NCBI RefSeq assembly: GCF_011075055.1
Contig: NC_058145.1
Span: forward strand, 12,211,894 to 12,275,893
Origin: Mangifera indica
Taxonomy: Eukaryota > Streptophyta > Magnoliopsida > Sapindales > Anacardiaceae
DNA: 64,000 nucleotides
Direction of reading: 5' to 3'
Positions 36,609-49,311 of the stretch are shown piece by piece. A model generated the notes under the pieces. It was not told the DNA's origin. It searched no databases and saw only the letters and a list, made by a program, of their open reading frames with translations. Each line of letters opens with the position of its first letter. Within the stretch, counting starts at the first letter, position 1. Made by a program: the position numbers and the translations under genes.

Positions 36609-38198
36609 ATGAGCAATCTTGAGTCTTACCCACCTGTGTTTCGCCACCAGAAATTGGAGGAAACACAGATATATGATCCACTTGATGAAGAGGATTCATC
36701 AGATCCTATTCCTGTGATAGATCTCCACTGTATGGACCTCCACAAACTTGGAGAGGCATGTAGAGATTGGGGTCTGTTTCGTTTGGTTAATCACCAAGTT
36801 CCTTTGACTCTTATGAGCCAACTTCAAGAACAAGCTAAAAAGATTTTTTCTCTATCGTTTGAATCCAAACAAGGGTTATTCACTAGTCCAGTGTCCTACT
36901 TTTGGGGGACTCCTGCTCTTACTCCTTCTGGAACTGCTCTATCAAGAGGCTCAAAATATATCAACTGGGTGGAAGGATTCAACGTTCTTCTCAGTCAACT
37001 CTCTCAGTTTCAAGCTGATGAAGATCCCATGCGTCATTCTTTCAGGTATATAGTCTTCAGTTGGGTTCTTGCCATTTGTTCTTTGATTGCCTGTTATTGG
37101 GAGTTTCATCTTTTTATTTTTTATTTTTTTATTTTCTGGTTTAAGATTTCTACTTCTCTCCTGTGGCAATGATAGAACATAGATGTGACATACAAATGTT
37201 GATTGGATAGTCTGGATCTAACTTTTGAACACAAAAGATTGCATGGTCAGCGTCAAAAACTTTTCCAAGCTACTGCCAGTTACTGTTTAAACTTTAAACA
37301 GAAAATAATAGAGTGACTTTAATTTCCCATCAATATGAATTCCCCCAACCAACGTCATTTCTACGTTTTGACCTGTGACTTTGATTTATGATTTATATTG
37401 CACTACTGTGAAATTATCTAGCTAGACTGGCCTAACTTTTTATAGCCAATCAATCTCCTTAAAAATATCAGGCCCCAGCTTGAAAATTTGAGCAACTTTT
37501 GGAGACTGCAATGGCCAATCTCCTATTGCTTGAAGCTCTAAGAAACAAAGTGTTGCTAGCGACCTGTTATTTTCCCTCTGATGAAATATATTTTGATTAT
37601 ATTGATGAAGCAAGATTTTATTCATTTATAATGTTTGATTGCTAGAGCTTTGTTGGAGGAATATGGGAGGCATATGGGAAGACTTGCGAGAGCACTATTT
37701 GAAGCAATGGTAAAGAACCTGAAATTGGGTTGGGAAACATCCAAGTCTAATCTGTCAGAATCCACTGGGCTTGTCAGAGTTTATCGCTACCCGAGTTTAC
37801 CTAAAGCCACTGAGGCTATAGGCATGGAGATGCACACAGACAGCTCAGTTCTCTCTATATTGAACGCCCCGGACAAAGTGGGTGGCCTTGAATTTTTCAA
37901 AGACGATAAATGGTTCAGAGTTAAGCCCATCCCAGGCACCATGATCGTCAATCTTGGAGATATGATGCAGGCAATCAGCAACGATGAGTACATGAGCCCC
38001 AATCATAGAGTGAAGGTGAAGAAGGAGGTGGAGAGATTCTCAATCTGCTATTTTGTATTCCCAGAGAAGGGCAATGTGATTCGAAGCTCAAACTACAAGC
38101 CTTTTACTTACAGTGATTTCCAGGAGCAAGTGCAAAGTGACATCAAGACTTTAGGTTATAAAGTTGGGCTCAGAAGGTTCAGAATTAATGGGGATTAA
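36609..38198 (+). CDS. 2-oxoglutarate/Fe(II)-dependent dioxygenase, gibberellin 2-/20-oxidase-like
   Basis: Two exons, 36609-37045 and 37646-38198, join in phase to give 329 residues, normal for the DOXC class. The N-terminal DIOX_N part reads IPVIDLHCMDLHKLGEACRD then WGLFRLVNHQVP. The C-terminal double-stranded helix carries the iron ligands in MHTDSS (His, Asp) and PNHRVKV (His), and the co-substrate pair in RFSICYF (Arg-x-Ser). These match gibberellin oxidase-like enzymes, which oxidise gibberellins in the cytosol and tune hormone level. Whether this one inactivates gibberellin (C-2 hydroxylation) or has another substrate cannot be read from the sequence. All catalytic residues are intact. 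Confidence 0.9.
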
Positions 38199-39159
38199 TG
38201 TTTGAGTACATGTTGAATTCTCTCAGCATTAATTTAATCCTGAACGCTTGAAGCATAATTCTGCTTCAATTCAATATTTATATATATAAATAAGAGTCCT
38301 AGTTTATTATCTTCAAAGATGGATGGAATATAATATATTCTCAAAAGCAATAGTATTATTTTTATAAATAATAGGTATAATTTTGTTTACAAATATTAAT
38401 ATATTATAGTATGATCAGATAATTTTAAATTAAAAATAAATAAATATTTAATTATATAATTATATGTCATTATTTATATACAAAATTATAATATTATAAT
38501 TCTTAAAATATACTAGTATTATTTATAAACTGAGGTCATACAAATATTTTTCACCTGAACTTATTGAAAACCTTTTTCATACTTTTTTTAGTTTAAAAAG
38601 TCCATTTGTCGACAATTTCAACAGAGTCACATGGAAGGGCAAAATATTCTTCTTGCACAAACATTCAAAAAATAAAAAATATACTTTATTTTTTAACCAA
38701 TGAAGTGTTGACATGTGGAAAGGTCAAATAACACTGCATTGGTTCAGGGCTTCATTTTCTAATCTCAATCATGTGACACTAGCCCACAAAAACCTGTCTC
38801 CCAAAGCCTATATCTTTTTAAAATTCTTCTCTTCTCTCTCCCGAGTCCCAATCCGAAAGGAACCCCATTACCGAACCGAAACTAGAAAGAGGGATTTCAG
38901 TGACCTTTTTCTCTCTACCCTTCCAATTGCCCAGCCACTAAGCTCGAAGACCCAACCCTTAAGGTATAGAAGACCAGTATAAGTTCAGGGGTGGGAATTT
39001 AAAACAGTGACAATAAACAAGCAATCTGACACGTTGTTTCAAATGAGGTAGCTGAGGACCAATCAACAAATGGGAAATTGTCTTGTGCAATAAGTAATCC
39101 ACATTTTAAGAGAAGCTTGGTGCAATCAAATGCTCTCTCCAAAAATTTATATACCCAGA
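38199..39159. other. Spacer with a possible untranslated leader exon
   Basis: 38200-38640 is AT-rich 3' flank. 38820-38963 is pyrimidine-rich (TTCTTCTCTTCTCTCTCCCG) and ends CCCTTAAG before GTATAG, which looks like a 5'-UTR exon with a donor site. No intact gene follows, so it may be the leader of the decayed gene pieces downstream. Confidence 0.35.
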
Positions 39160-39400
39160 CTTCTTCTGTGTCACAACCAAAAAAACCGACTAGAAAAAGA
39201 CAACGTCCAATCCTCGAACTTCATTCTCTTGGTTACTTGATTACAGTGTCATACTACCAGGAGAAAAAGTGACTTATGGCACTAGAAAGACAACACCCAA
39301 TTGCAGAAGGGCAAATAACTTGTGAGGGTATCGGGTGTAATTGTTGTGGGAAGGTTTATTTGGGTGGCTTTGAAGTCCATGCATGTAGTAATCTCGGTAG
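39160..39400 (+). pseudogene. IDM1-type PHD/acyltransferase gene fragment (TDBD region) with frameshift
   Basis: One frame reads NPRTSFSWLLDYSVILPGEK then VTYG, and after a one-base type shift the next frame reads HPIAEGQITCEGIGCNCCGK then VYLGGFEVHACSN. In plant IDM1-like proteins the Tify/Jas-TPL-binding (TDBD) domain has the same order: a W-L-I/L-D start, P---KV-Y, then EG-IT--GI-C-CC-KV---FE-HAGS. The frameshift, the Cys in place of Gly after HA and the loss of the PHD and acyltransferase parts show a relic. After 39400 the sequence turns into GGCCCAC/GGCCCGT-rich repeat. Confidence 0.65.
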
Positions 39401-40536
39401 CTTAGACACGGCCCGTACCAGCTTCAACGTGGCCCACACAATAGTCTTTTGTACCAAGCTGGCCCACATAAAAGTTAAGGCCTACGGCATGGCCCGTGTT
39501 TAAAGGTCATGCATGCGAATTTTTCGATTCTTTTTATTAGTGAAACATATGAACAGTAACTATTTCGGATCTCAAATGTCAGATAAATCAAAAAGACGTA
39601 ATTAAAAAAATAAGTTTTAATACAGCATCATCGATAAAATAAGAAATTTTTTAATTAAAATACGATCATTAATAATAAAAATTGATTTTACATCATTTGA
39701 AAATGTAAACAAAATATGATTTTGAGAATTGGCATGTTATTTACAATAATAAGTTATATTAATTTGAAAGAAAATTCTTTGAATTTAAGGCAACCTTTGA
39801 TTGGTTGGTAAGCTACGATATGAGCAGGAGTGGAGTTGGTGTTGGGAGCACAAGCAATAAATCTAATTGTGCAAATTAATTAAGGGAAATACCAATTGCA
39901 TACAGAATATAAAACAAAACAATCATAAACAAGAACATAAGATTTTTGTGGAAAACCCTCCGTTGTAAAAGGTGAAAACTATGAGCCAAATTTCAAATAA
40001 AATCTACTATAAAAAAAAAACCTAATTATAATCATTCTCAAGTTAACAATGAATTTGAGAACTTCGATAAAAAAATACTTAAATTATCTCTAGCTAAAAC
40101 TCCACAATACTTTGTAATTATGAATCAATACAAAAAAAATAATATTTTAAATAATTCTTAAAATAAACCCAATGATTTTAATAATACCTACTGATGAATC
40201 AAAGACTAAAGAAAAATTTGATATTCTCTTTTTTAATTTGCATAGACAAAAGAGGCAAATTCTCTTATATACAATTCTTGCTTCGTCTGTGTCACCCAAA
40301 AAACCAAAACGAAACATATTTTTATTTCTTTATATTAAAACCATTAATGTAAAATTGGATTTTATGAGTAGTTATCCAATTTTAGCATGGGTGACCGCTC
40401 TTCAACTCAAGGCCATTAGACCAACAGTTGGCAGCTCCAACACTGTTTCATTTTAGAGTATTTATTCCGTCTAGAGGTTCCTAACAAATATGCTTGGTTC
40501 TTTTGGTCAATTCTTTTTTGAAGCACTTCTGTTGCA
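39401..40536. other. Gene-free spacer
   Basis: 39405-39505 has four GGCCC(A/G)(C/T) words spaced at about 20-30 bp. The rest is AT-rich with A runs and no supportable gene. Confidence 0.4.
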
Positions 40537-40537
40537 G

Positions 40538-41394
40538 AGGCAAATCACTAAGGAACCCATTCTAAAGGAAACTGGTGTCGCAGCAAGAAGTGTGAATAAG
40601 AATCTACAATTGTCTTTCCCTCCAATTGAATGATTTGTACAGTCATTTATTGCTTATTGTTAATAGTTATTGGTACCTAAACTTATTTACGTAATTTGCT
40701 TTGTAGTATAAGTTGTTACGTTGGAATACATGGCTATCAACAGAAGGAAAATTTTTATTGAAAAGTTCTCCAGCAGAAGTGAAGCTATCAACAAGTATGG
40801 AAATTTCAGTTACTGCATTATCTGAAGGAAAATTTTTTGTCACCATCCAACCTCATAAATTTTGTCTAACTTGGCAATTCACAGGATCTCAATCTGAAAT
40901 TGAGAGTGTTGATAATGTTGATCTTGCTGAGTCTAGTCCTGTTTCTGAAGTGTGTCAAGCAGAACAGATTGGTGGAGTGTGTTTCATCTCTTTAATTAGA
41001 TAATGGAATATCAGAAGCAAAATACATAAATTAGCGTAAGTGCTTTGTACTTAGGAATTCTATGTAAATGACGCTTGTGATTTTTCATTTTTTGCAGTGC
41101 TGCAGCGGAAAATGGCATCAGTGGTAGTGAAGGCTGGAATCTTCTTGTCACAATGGCACTTCTTCAAATGCCTGAGATCCCCCACCACCCTTTTTGACAT
41201 GTAGTTTGACCTCAGGAGAAGCAGCTGCCATATCGGAATGTGAATCACAACATACCCACATGAGTCCACATTGTTCAGTTGTGGCTGCCACTTATAAGCA
41301 AGAAAGCTGGAATAAAGGAGATGACCTTGGCTGCTACAAGCGGAGGAAGATGGTAGCAATTATCAACTGCCACTGTGAAAAGGAGGAAGTGTGA
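40538..41394 (+). other. Exon-like blocks of an unrecognised, probably decayed gene
   Basis: Block 1 (from 40540) follows a TTGCAG acceptor and reads RQITKEPILKETGVAARSVN then KNLQLSFPPIE and a stop. Block 2 (40707-40971), after a TTGTAG acceptor, reads YKLLRWNTWLSTEGKFLLKS, then a long coding-like stretch including EISVTALSEGKFFVTIQPHK. Block 3, from about 41098 after TTTTTGCAG, has stops in the frame that would follow. Codon usage looks genuine in blocks 1 and 2, but I do not recognise the family, no start codon is found, and the blocks do not join in one open frame. Confidence 0.35.
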
Positions 41395-42559
41395 GCCACA
41401 CCAGTCTAGAATAAAAATATTATTCTCAAAGTCAGATCACATTGCTTATGTATAGTTTTGGTGATGTGATTCAAGTGAATACACAATTGATCATTGAGTT
41501 TCCTAATTTTTTGCAGAGATGAATGTTCTTAGGTGAATTGTAGAAGTTGCAGGGTTCTTTTTTTTGTTCATCAGGAGCCTTTACTCTGTTGTAAGAATAT
41601 TTTCATCTTGTAGGCTGGAAGCTCTTAGTTACAATTCTTAATAGCAAGTGCGCATTACTCTTTGAATGCCTGCTGATATGTTTATTAGATCTATGTAGCC
41701 TCCCCATTCAGTGGAGTCTTCTTTGGATTGAGCTTCTTGGATAAATGCAGCAGCAAATTTTGCAGCTTATACACCCATCAAAATAGCACCATCACATGCT
41801 TTATTATCTCCTAACCTACACGACCCAAACTTAAAATGGTAACAAAAGTTATGTTACAGTAATTTGATGATGCATGAAGATTGCACCAAGATATTTTAAA
41901 ATACCTTGACTCAAAGAGAATGATGTTCCATGCTTCATGAGCGAAGGAAAGCAAAGAACATGTGCTTTTCAAAAATATTCATTCTTTGTTAGAAAGGGGG
42001 CATGGCAAGAAGTGCTTTTCTTTTTGGTCGTCCGGCAAGTATTCTTCTCCTTTTTTATTAACAAGACATATTATTAACAAGATAAGACATATAATGCATT
42101 AGAGGTAGATTAAGTGGTAAAACATTTATAACCCCCAAGAGGAAGGTTTGAGTTCAAAACTCGACGGCAATCACTCTATCCAGAATTGTGCCTGCTCGGA
42201 ATCAAGGACAGACCATTTTTCCAAGTGGGTTTTGAGTCAAAATTAATATCTCAGATATAAATACATAAAATACCAGAACTTGTGGACAAAAGGACTTGCT
42301 GACAAACTGCTTCACAAGTAGAATTAAGGAAGTCTTCTGAGTTTCAGAAGTCCAAATCAAATTCACCAATCCATTAACTCTAGTGATCCCATCTTACCTA
42401 CCTTCAGATGCACACAGCAATATAAAAACCTCACTCTTTTATATGACTAAATACAAACTAAACCCCACTTTGTTATATATATAAGTATATACATTACAAA
42501 ACATATACTTCCCTCCTCCCCTCATACTCTTTCTTCTGTTTAGCTTTTGCTTTTCTAAT
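41395..42559. other. Spacer upstream of the TBL gene
   Basis: Contains the SINE-like segment described separately and, near 42460-42500, TATATA words that may include the TBL promoter. No gene is supportable. Confidence 0.45.
42101..42240 (+). mobile_element. Possible tRNA-derived SINE
   Basis: AGAGGTAGATTAAGTGGTAA at 42101 resembles an RNA polymerase III A box (core TAGATTAAGTGG), and GGTTTGAGTTCAAAACTC at 42145 resembles a B box; their spacing of about 30 bp is right for a tRNA-derived promoter. The sequence does not fold as an intact tRNA. Target duplication and 3' tail were not identified. Confidence 0.4.
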
Positions 42560-44586
42560 ATGTCTCTTCTTATAATTCATTCTGAATCTTCTTCTTCTTC
42601 TTCTTCTTGCCATCTACTTGCTTCATTTTTTACTATCTTATGTTTGGTTTTGTTAGTTCAACCTCTGGTAGCTTCATCTGGTATGATAATGAGCAGGAGA
42701 AACCACCATATTAATCATCACCATAGAAGGCTAATGCTGCAAGCCAACCAAAACACATGCGCATTGTTTACAGGCACTTGGGTTCGTGATGACACATACC
42801 CCATGTACGAATCTTCTCAATGTCCCGTTATTGATGCAGAATTTAACTGCCAAATGAACGGTCGTCCTGACTCTGGTTATCTCAAATACAGATGGCAGCC
42901 TCTAAATTGTGAGCTCCCGAGGTAAACACAAAAGAAAAAAAAAAAAAAAACTGTGTTAAAACTCAACGACCATATTTAACATAGAATTCTTCAGGGCTTT
43001 TTCTTCTTAAAGGCTCCCAGTTGAAGTCTAAATTTTAAAGAAATCAGAATTTCCGCAAAAGGTTGACGTTATAGTAATTTTGAACTTCCCATGGCAGGTT
43101 CAATGGGTCTGAATTTTTGCTGAAGATGAAAGACAAAACAGTGATGTTTGTTGGTGACTCTTTGGGGAGAAATCAATGGGAGTCGTTGATTTGTATGATT
43201 TATGGAGGTGCACCAAGAACACAGACACAGATGATTAGGGGGGATCCTCTCTCTACATTCAAGTTCTTGGTTAGTCTCGTTGATTTAGATAGCTATTAAT
43301 TAGAAGCATATATTTACAGTAGAAAAGATGTGGCTCTTACTTTGATTCTCTGTCAATTTCATGCAAAAGCTTGTCTGGCTCTTTAAAATTACTGAAATCA
43401 TAAGTTTTCTTTTTGGAATAATGAAAGCAAAAGTAAAGTTCCCATCTCTCATGAAGCAAAAAGATACGCTCAAGAACTATTGCTTTTACCGCATTTTCAG
43501 TCTGTGGCAATCCACTGCAACTGCAATGCATAATACGCTCAAGAATAATGGTTTCTTACAATTAATTATGCAGGATTATGGTTTTTCTGTATCTTATTAC
43601 AGAGCTCCGTATTTGGTAGACATAGACATGGTAGAAGGTAAGAGGGTTCTGAAGTTGGAAGACATTAATGAAAATGGCAAGTCCTGGCTTGATGCAGATG
43701 TGTTATCTTTCAATACTGGACACTGGTGGAGCCACAAAGGGTCTCACCAAGGGTGCATATCTTTCACTTTGCCCATATAATTCATATAAACTTACCATAT
43801 TTTGAGTAATCCAATAAAGATACTATAGTTGAATTTGTTTAATTGAAAGATGTATGGTGAAAAAATGCAGATGGGATTTCATGGAATCAAATGGTACGTT
43901 TTACCAGGACACGGATCGATTAGTGGCTTTGGAGAAAGCCCTGAAAACATGGGCCAATTGGGTTGACACCAATGTTGACAGAAACAAAAAAAGAGTATTT
44001 TTCCAGTCAATTTCTCCTACACATTACAAGTAAGGATACTAAACGTATGCAGTACCCAGCAGAAAGACCAACTGGGTAGTGTTTTTCAATGCTTGCGTCA
44101 ACTTCCAATGGACCAACTTTCCAAGTTTCATAACAGAGCATCCTTTCCCAGTAAATTCTGGAGGATGCCAAGTGTATAAGTTCATATCATTGAATCATTT
44201 TTTTTTTGTACAGTAATGTGAGTAATGTTGGTAAATGACATTGATTTGACAGTCCAAGTGAATGGAGTGCTGGAGGAACTTCGACCACAACAAAGAGTTG
44301 CTATGGAGAAACAGCACCGATGGGTGGAACGGCATACCCTGGAGCTTATCCGGAGCAAATGAGAGTGGTGAATACTGTGATGAGGGAGATGAGCAATCCT
44401 CCATATTTGTTAGATATAACTATGCTATCAGAGCTAAGGAAAGATGGGCACCCTTCAATCTATAGTGGCGATTTGAACCCTGAGCAAAAGGTTAACCCTG
44501 ACAAGTCCGCTGATTGTAGCCATTGGTGCCTTCCAGGATTGCCTGATACTTGGAACCAACTCTTTTCTGCTGCTTTGTTCAACTAA
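42560..44586 (+). CDS. Trichome birefringence-like (TBL/PMR5-type) cell-wall O-acetyltransferase family protein
   Basis: Five exons, 42560-42921, 43098-43269, 43574-43752, 43871-44029 and 44253-44586, all GT-AG and in phase, give 401 residues. The N-terminus has a serine run and one membrane segment ([20 protein letters not shown]), as in Golgi type II proteins. The TBL domain starts at [17 protein letters not shown] with paired cysteines. It carries the GDS motif in [12 protein letters not shown] and, near the C-terminus, the DxxH motif as [15 protein letters not shown]; Ser, Asp and His are the catalytic triad of wall polysaccharide O-acetyltransferases. Sequence style ([21 protein letters not shown]) fits the PMR5/TBL44-45 branch. 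The acceptor polymer is unknown. Confidence 0.93.
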
Positions 44587-46090
44587 AATAATTTTATGCA
44601 GTATATTAACTAGTTCAGATGATGCATAACAGCACTGGTATTTTTAGTTCCTTAACTAAGATGATCTGTATTAATTTTCTCCGATAAAATATGCAATATT
44701 ATTTGTAAAAGGAAATAAGAGAATCATGTTTCTTTGAACTAAAGTGATCTCAGGGGTGCATATCTTACAAATTTCAACATTATCAAGTTCGTAGAGCTAA
44801 ATTCTCTGATTAATCTTTGAACTTTTGTGTTTAGGCTGTGCCACCATGGCCAGTCCTTCATTACTCTTGCACCACCCGGCAGTTTATTCTTATTGATGAC
44901 TACAGTGTAAATGAACTTTTGGTAACTATTTCCCACCTAAACTTCAATGAAATGATTTTTTTTCACCTTGTAAGTTGAAAAGTCTATCTTCTAACCCATA
45001 TATTAAAGTGATACATTAGTTTAATAGTTGGAAGTGTATTTTGTTACGATAAAGTTAACATCATTTACACCCTTGATTGTACAATCAAATTATCCTTTCA
45101 CCCTTAGTACATTTTTTTTTTCATTTTTCCTTTTTGTTTGCGTTTCTCTCCTTTCTTATTTCCTGGCTATCAAAAGACACTTAAGTTAAGACTAAACATC
45201 TCGACTTAACAAAATAAACAATCAACAATTAGAATTGAACATCAACCCAATGAGAGGGATGGTCTGTTCCAATCAGTAATTGAACCGATGAACTGTTTAA
45301 ATAAATATTTAAAATAATTTTTATATAATTAATCATTAAATATATAATATGAATTGCTTAAAAAATAAACTTAGTTATATTTATAGATGATATATTGGGT
45401 TCAAGTCTGAACAATTACATATCTTTTATATTTTTATACGAGAGAATTTTTATTATTTTGATGACTTTTCAATATTATCTTTTTTTTAATAGTGTTTTTA
45501 TATTTTTAACAATATTTTAATGACTTTTCAATTCTATCTTTTTTCTTTGTGATGTTATTTTTGTATTTTTAACACTTTTTTATAGTTTTTTTGGCATTGG
45601 ACCTCAACTTTTGCACTGTTTTAATAGTTTTTTGACACTATTTTTCTCTTTTTTTGACACCGTTTTCTTATTTTTGGAGTCATTCTCCGATGTTTCCAAT
45701 CTTTCATCACATACATTTTGAAAGCGAACTGCTATTTAGCTTAGAGACCATTTCTGTCTTCTACCAATTTTATTAAAGTTTAAAAGGTGAAAATCGGGTG
45801 GGAATTGGGACATGGTTATTTGGCATGTATAATTTTTCTTAAATCTAACAGTGCAGCTAATAAAAGGAATCATCCAACCGTTGTGGACGGATATGAACAC
45901 AAAGGAAAGCTACCATTTTCATTTAAGCAAGTACAACACATGCATAGATGACACATCTGGGAAACAAGACCATGATAACACTCATTTAAACAACCCAACC
46001 ACATCCATACAGTGCCTACACCAATATTGGAATACAAAGGATATCTAAACGATTCGTTGAAGCCATAGGTTTCACTCACTTTAACGTCCT
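44587..46090. other. Spacer between convergent TBL and asparagine synthetase genes
   Basis: Holds the 3' flanks of both genes. 45430-45700 is T-rich, with repeated words such as ATGACTTTTCAAT and TTTTTGACAC. 44950-45130 resembles the AT-rich inverted ends seen elsewhere in the window. No gene is supportable. Confidence 0.45.
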
Positions 46091-49000
46091 CTAATAGGCG
46101 CTAGCCAGAGATTGCAAAAGTTCTGGGGTGCTAATTTCCTTCATCTGCGGCATATCATCAATGACTGTCGATGGCAGCTTCATAGCAGAAGTGTTAGCTG
46201 CCTGTTGGCTATAGGCTGAAAGATGGACTCCGAGGGCAGCTCTTCCTGAAGGATCAAGATTGTTCGCCCAAGCAGCATCCCACTCTATTGCTTTGGCTGT
46301 GCTACAGGCTATGCTTGGCCCTCCAGGGACGGTCAGCCTCGCTGAATTCTGTCGCAGGAGATAACAGAGAGATATAATATAATTAGCACATGCTAGAAAA
46401 ATGACCAATTTTGAGCAAACAGTATTGTAAATTCAACTAGATTACCTGTGGGAAGAGCCTCTCAAAGATCATCCTGTAATAGTAGGCCTCTTTTGTAGCA
46501 GGGGTATTGTGAGGGAAGATGTGCTCAGCATTTTGCATCATCTTATCTGTCACCTATAAAATGCAAACAAGTCATTAATCATACAAGTTTACAATATTGA
46601 TGATCCAAACAGAGAAGGGTATATGAATGTACATGTTGTGCAGCATGGGCTTTGAGGCCATCAATCCAACTATAGCCAACACCATCACTAAATTGTTCCT
46701 TCTGCCTGTACAGAATATGCTGCAGGAAATAGGGAACAGAACATGTAACATTAAACGATCAATCTTATTTGTGGATAGAAAGGCAGCAAATCTTTGATTA
46801 TGCTTTACCTTTGGCAGATAGGGATGCTCATCATCATCAAAGGCCCTCCTAAGAACCCACTTCTCAATTCGACCTTGTTCTGGTTTGATCTGAAATTGAT
46901 TAAAAATACAAGTATAACCAAATATTCTATAGGCTATAAGATCTGCCTGCTGTACAACTTATTTCATACCATTTTCCACTCAGGATCTATAGCCATTGCC
47001 ACATTAATAAAATCTTTATCAAGGAAGGGTACTCGAGCTTCAAGACCCCAAGCAGATGTTGCTTTGTTTGCTCTCAAGCAATCATACTGGTGGAGGGCCT
47101 TTATCTGCATGTATAAAAAAGGAACCATTAATTTCCTTCAAATCTAAACGTCAGAGCCCTGTCCATGCTCACAGCTATTACCTTGCGACATGTTTCGCGG
47201 TGGAACTCTTCCTTGTTAGGGGCCTTGTGGAAGTACAAATAGCCACCAAAAACTTCATCAGAACCCTCACCAGACATCACCATCTTCACTCCAAGTGACT
47301 TAATCTTACGTGCCATCAGAAACATAGGGGTGCTAGCCCTGATGGTCGTCACATCATATGTTTCAATATGGTAAATAACATCTTCAATTGCATCAATTCC
47401 ATCCTGCCATGCCAAGGCCATAGTTTACGGATGATCATAAAAGTGAGGGCCATTGTAGTTTGCACTAAGACAAAGAAAAACTTTCTTAATACCTGGACAG
47501 TAAAGTGAAATTCATGATGAACAGTGCCCAAGTAGTCTGCAACTTCTCTTGCAGACTTCAAATCTGGAGAACCCTGCAATAGATGGAGAGACCAAGTTTA
47601 GTAATAAGGAAACTGGTCTCAGGTTTCACGGTAATGTATCAGTATTTGCAGCCAACCTCTAGGCCAACACAAAAGGAATGAAGTTGTGTTCCCCATTGCT
47701 TAGCAGCCTTTGTGCCAGCTAAATGGCGTGCTGTTACAGAAGTAACCAGCGATGAATCAAGGCCCCCAGATAACAGGACTCCAAAAGGGACATCAGTCAT
47801 TAGCCTTTTGATTACAGCCTGCGCATTTAGCATTCAACTTGATGTGAATTAAGAAAGATCTGAAAGAACATAATATTCCAGTTTGGACTGCAGGTTTTGA
47901 ATCTTACATTTTCAAATGCTCGGCGTAGAGCAAGTGAGTCATATGGAGTTGAAGGAACGACCTCTGAGAACCATGGAGGATTATACCATTGCTTAAGCCC
48001 TCCAGATTTGCTCAAGTACAAGTGACCAGGAGGAAAAGTCTCAAAATGTTCACAGTCATCATTCAGACCCTTGAGTTCTGATGATATCCAAACAGAGCCT
48101 AGATAGACAGAGAACACAAAGTAATCAATTAGAACAAACTGCATTAATAAGAAATTACACAAACTTAAATAAATGTGCTTAGAGGCAAGATCTTAGAAGT
48201 TCATGTTACCATCTAGACCCCAGCCAATGTACAGGGAGGTGATTCCAATAGCATCCCGAGCAACAATAAAGCTATTATCACGGGTATCCAACAGCACAAA
48301 TGAAAACATTCCATCCAACATGTCCACAAAATTTTCTCCATACTCTTCATACTAAAATTGGAAATTCACCAAGCAGAGTTTGATTAATTATCACAACCAT
48401 CGAAGCATGAAAAAATAGACTGAAGAAAACTGAGAATAAATTTTTATGTTAAGGTGACCCACAAGATGAGCAATAACATCGCAATCACTGCCAGTATGAA
48501 ACTTGTGATCCTTCAGATGGTTCCTCAGTTGTTCATGATTGTAAATTTCTCCATTAACCTGGTTACATTTTTAATCCATCAATCAAATATAATTAGATTA
48601 AATTAAACTTTTTTTTATTAATATCGAAAGTGTCGCCTACCGTGACAACGATCTTCATGTCTTCATTATAAAGAGGCTGATCACCAGAAGCAGGATCAAT
48701 AATGGCGAGACGTTGATGAGCCAAATAAAAGTCTCCATGCTGGTAAAGTCCACTCCAGTCAGGACCACGATGCTTCAATCTGTTACAGTATTAACACAGA
48801 CACATCAAATTTGGCAAAACATACTACTGCTGCACTGCATTTCACATGGGCCCCATAAACACCACATGAAGAACACATAAAAAAAGTGATGCTAACATAT
48901 TTATCCATAACCAAACTCTAAGTTGATTATGAACATTAATCATATTCAAACCCGTAAACATAAGAAAAAAAACTCAGCTAAACAATTGGAAGATATAAAC

Positions 49001-49148
49001 TTGCTGAAAGAAAGAACCTAAATACTAAAAAGGGAACGAAAATGTAGAAAAAGAAGGAAGAAAATTGCCTGCGAGAAAGCTCAAGCACGCGAACCCTTTT
49101 GGCCTGAGAGCCATCAGAGCAACCAAGCACAGCAAGTATTCCACACAT
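46091..49148 (-). CDS. ASN: Asparagine synthetase (glutamine-hydrolysing)
   Basis: Thirteen exons on the minus strand: 49148-49069, 48779-48641, 48558-48463, 48351-48210, 48098-47908, 47818-47657, 47573-47493, 47403-47182, 47104-46970, 46889-46809, 46719-46633, 46553-46446 and 46348-46091. They sum to 1782 bases, 593 residues, the normal length. [12 protein letters not shown] provides the N-terminal Cys2 nucleophile of the class-II glutaminase; [10 protein letters not shown] and NGEIYNH are further glutaminase motifs. [10 protein letters not shown] is the PP-loop that binds ATP, and [18 protein letters not shown] and LEARVPFLD belong to the synthetase domain. The enzyme makes asparagine from aspartate, glutamine and ATP in the cytosol for nitrogen transport. 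Intron 1 begins GC instead of GT. No frame breaks. Confidence 0.97.
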
Positions 49149-49302
49149 TTTGCTCTTGAAAATAATCAAAAACCCAGAAAACAAATAATGCAAAGAAGAA
49201 GAACAAAGATTTGGAAATAAAAACGCAATAGTTTGATAGTACGCAGAGATGAACACGTACGTTGTGGAAGCAGTAAGTAAAAGACTCGCAACTGACGCCA
49301 CG

Positions 49303-49310
49303 TATTTATA
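49303..49310 (-). promoter_or_regulatory. TATA box of the asparagine synthetase gene
   Basis: TATAAATA on the minus strand about 155 bp upstream of the start codon. A CCACGTAT (ACGT-core) element overlaps on the gene-proximal side, the kind of site bound by bZIP factors that control sugar- and dark-responsive genes. Confidence 0.5.
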
Positions 49311-49311
49311 C

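Noticed and set aside
42101..42175. Intact tRNA gene
   Set aside because: A- and B-box-like words are present, but acceptor and anticodon stems do not form; treated as a SINE-like relic.
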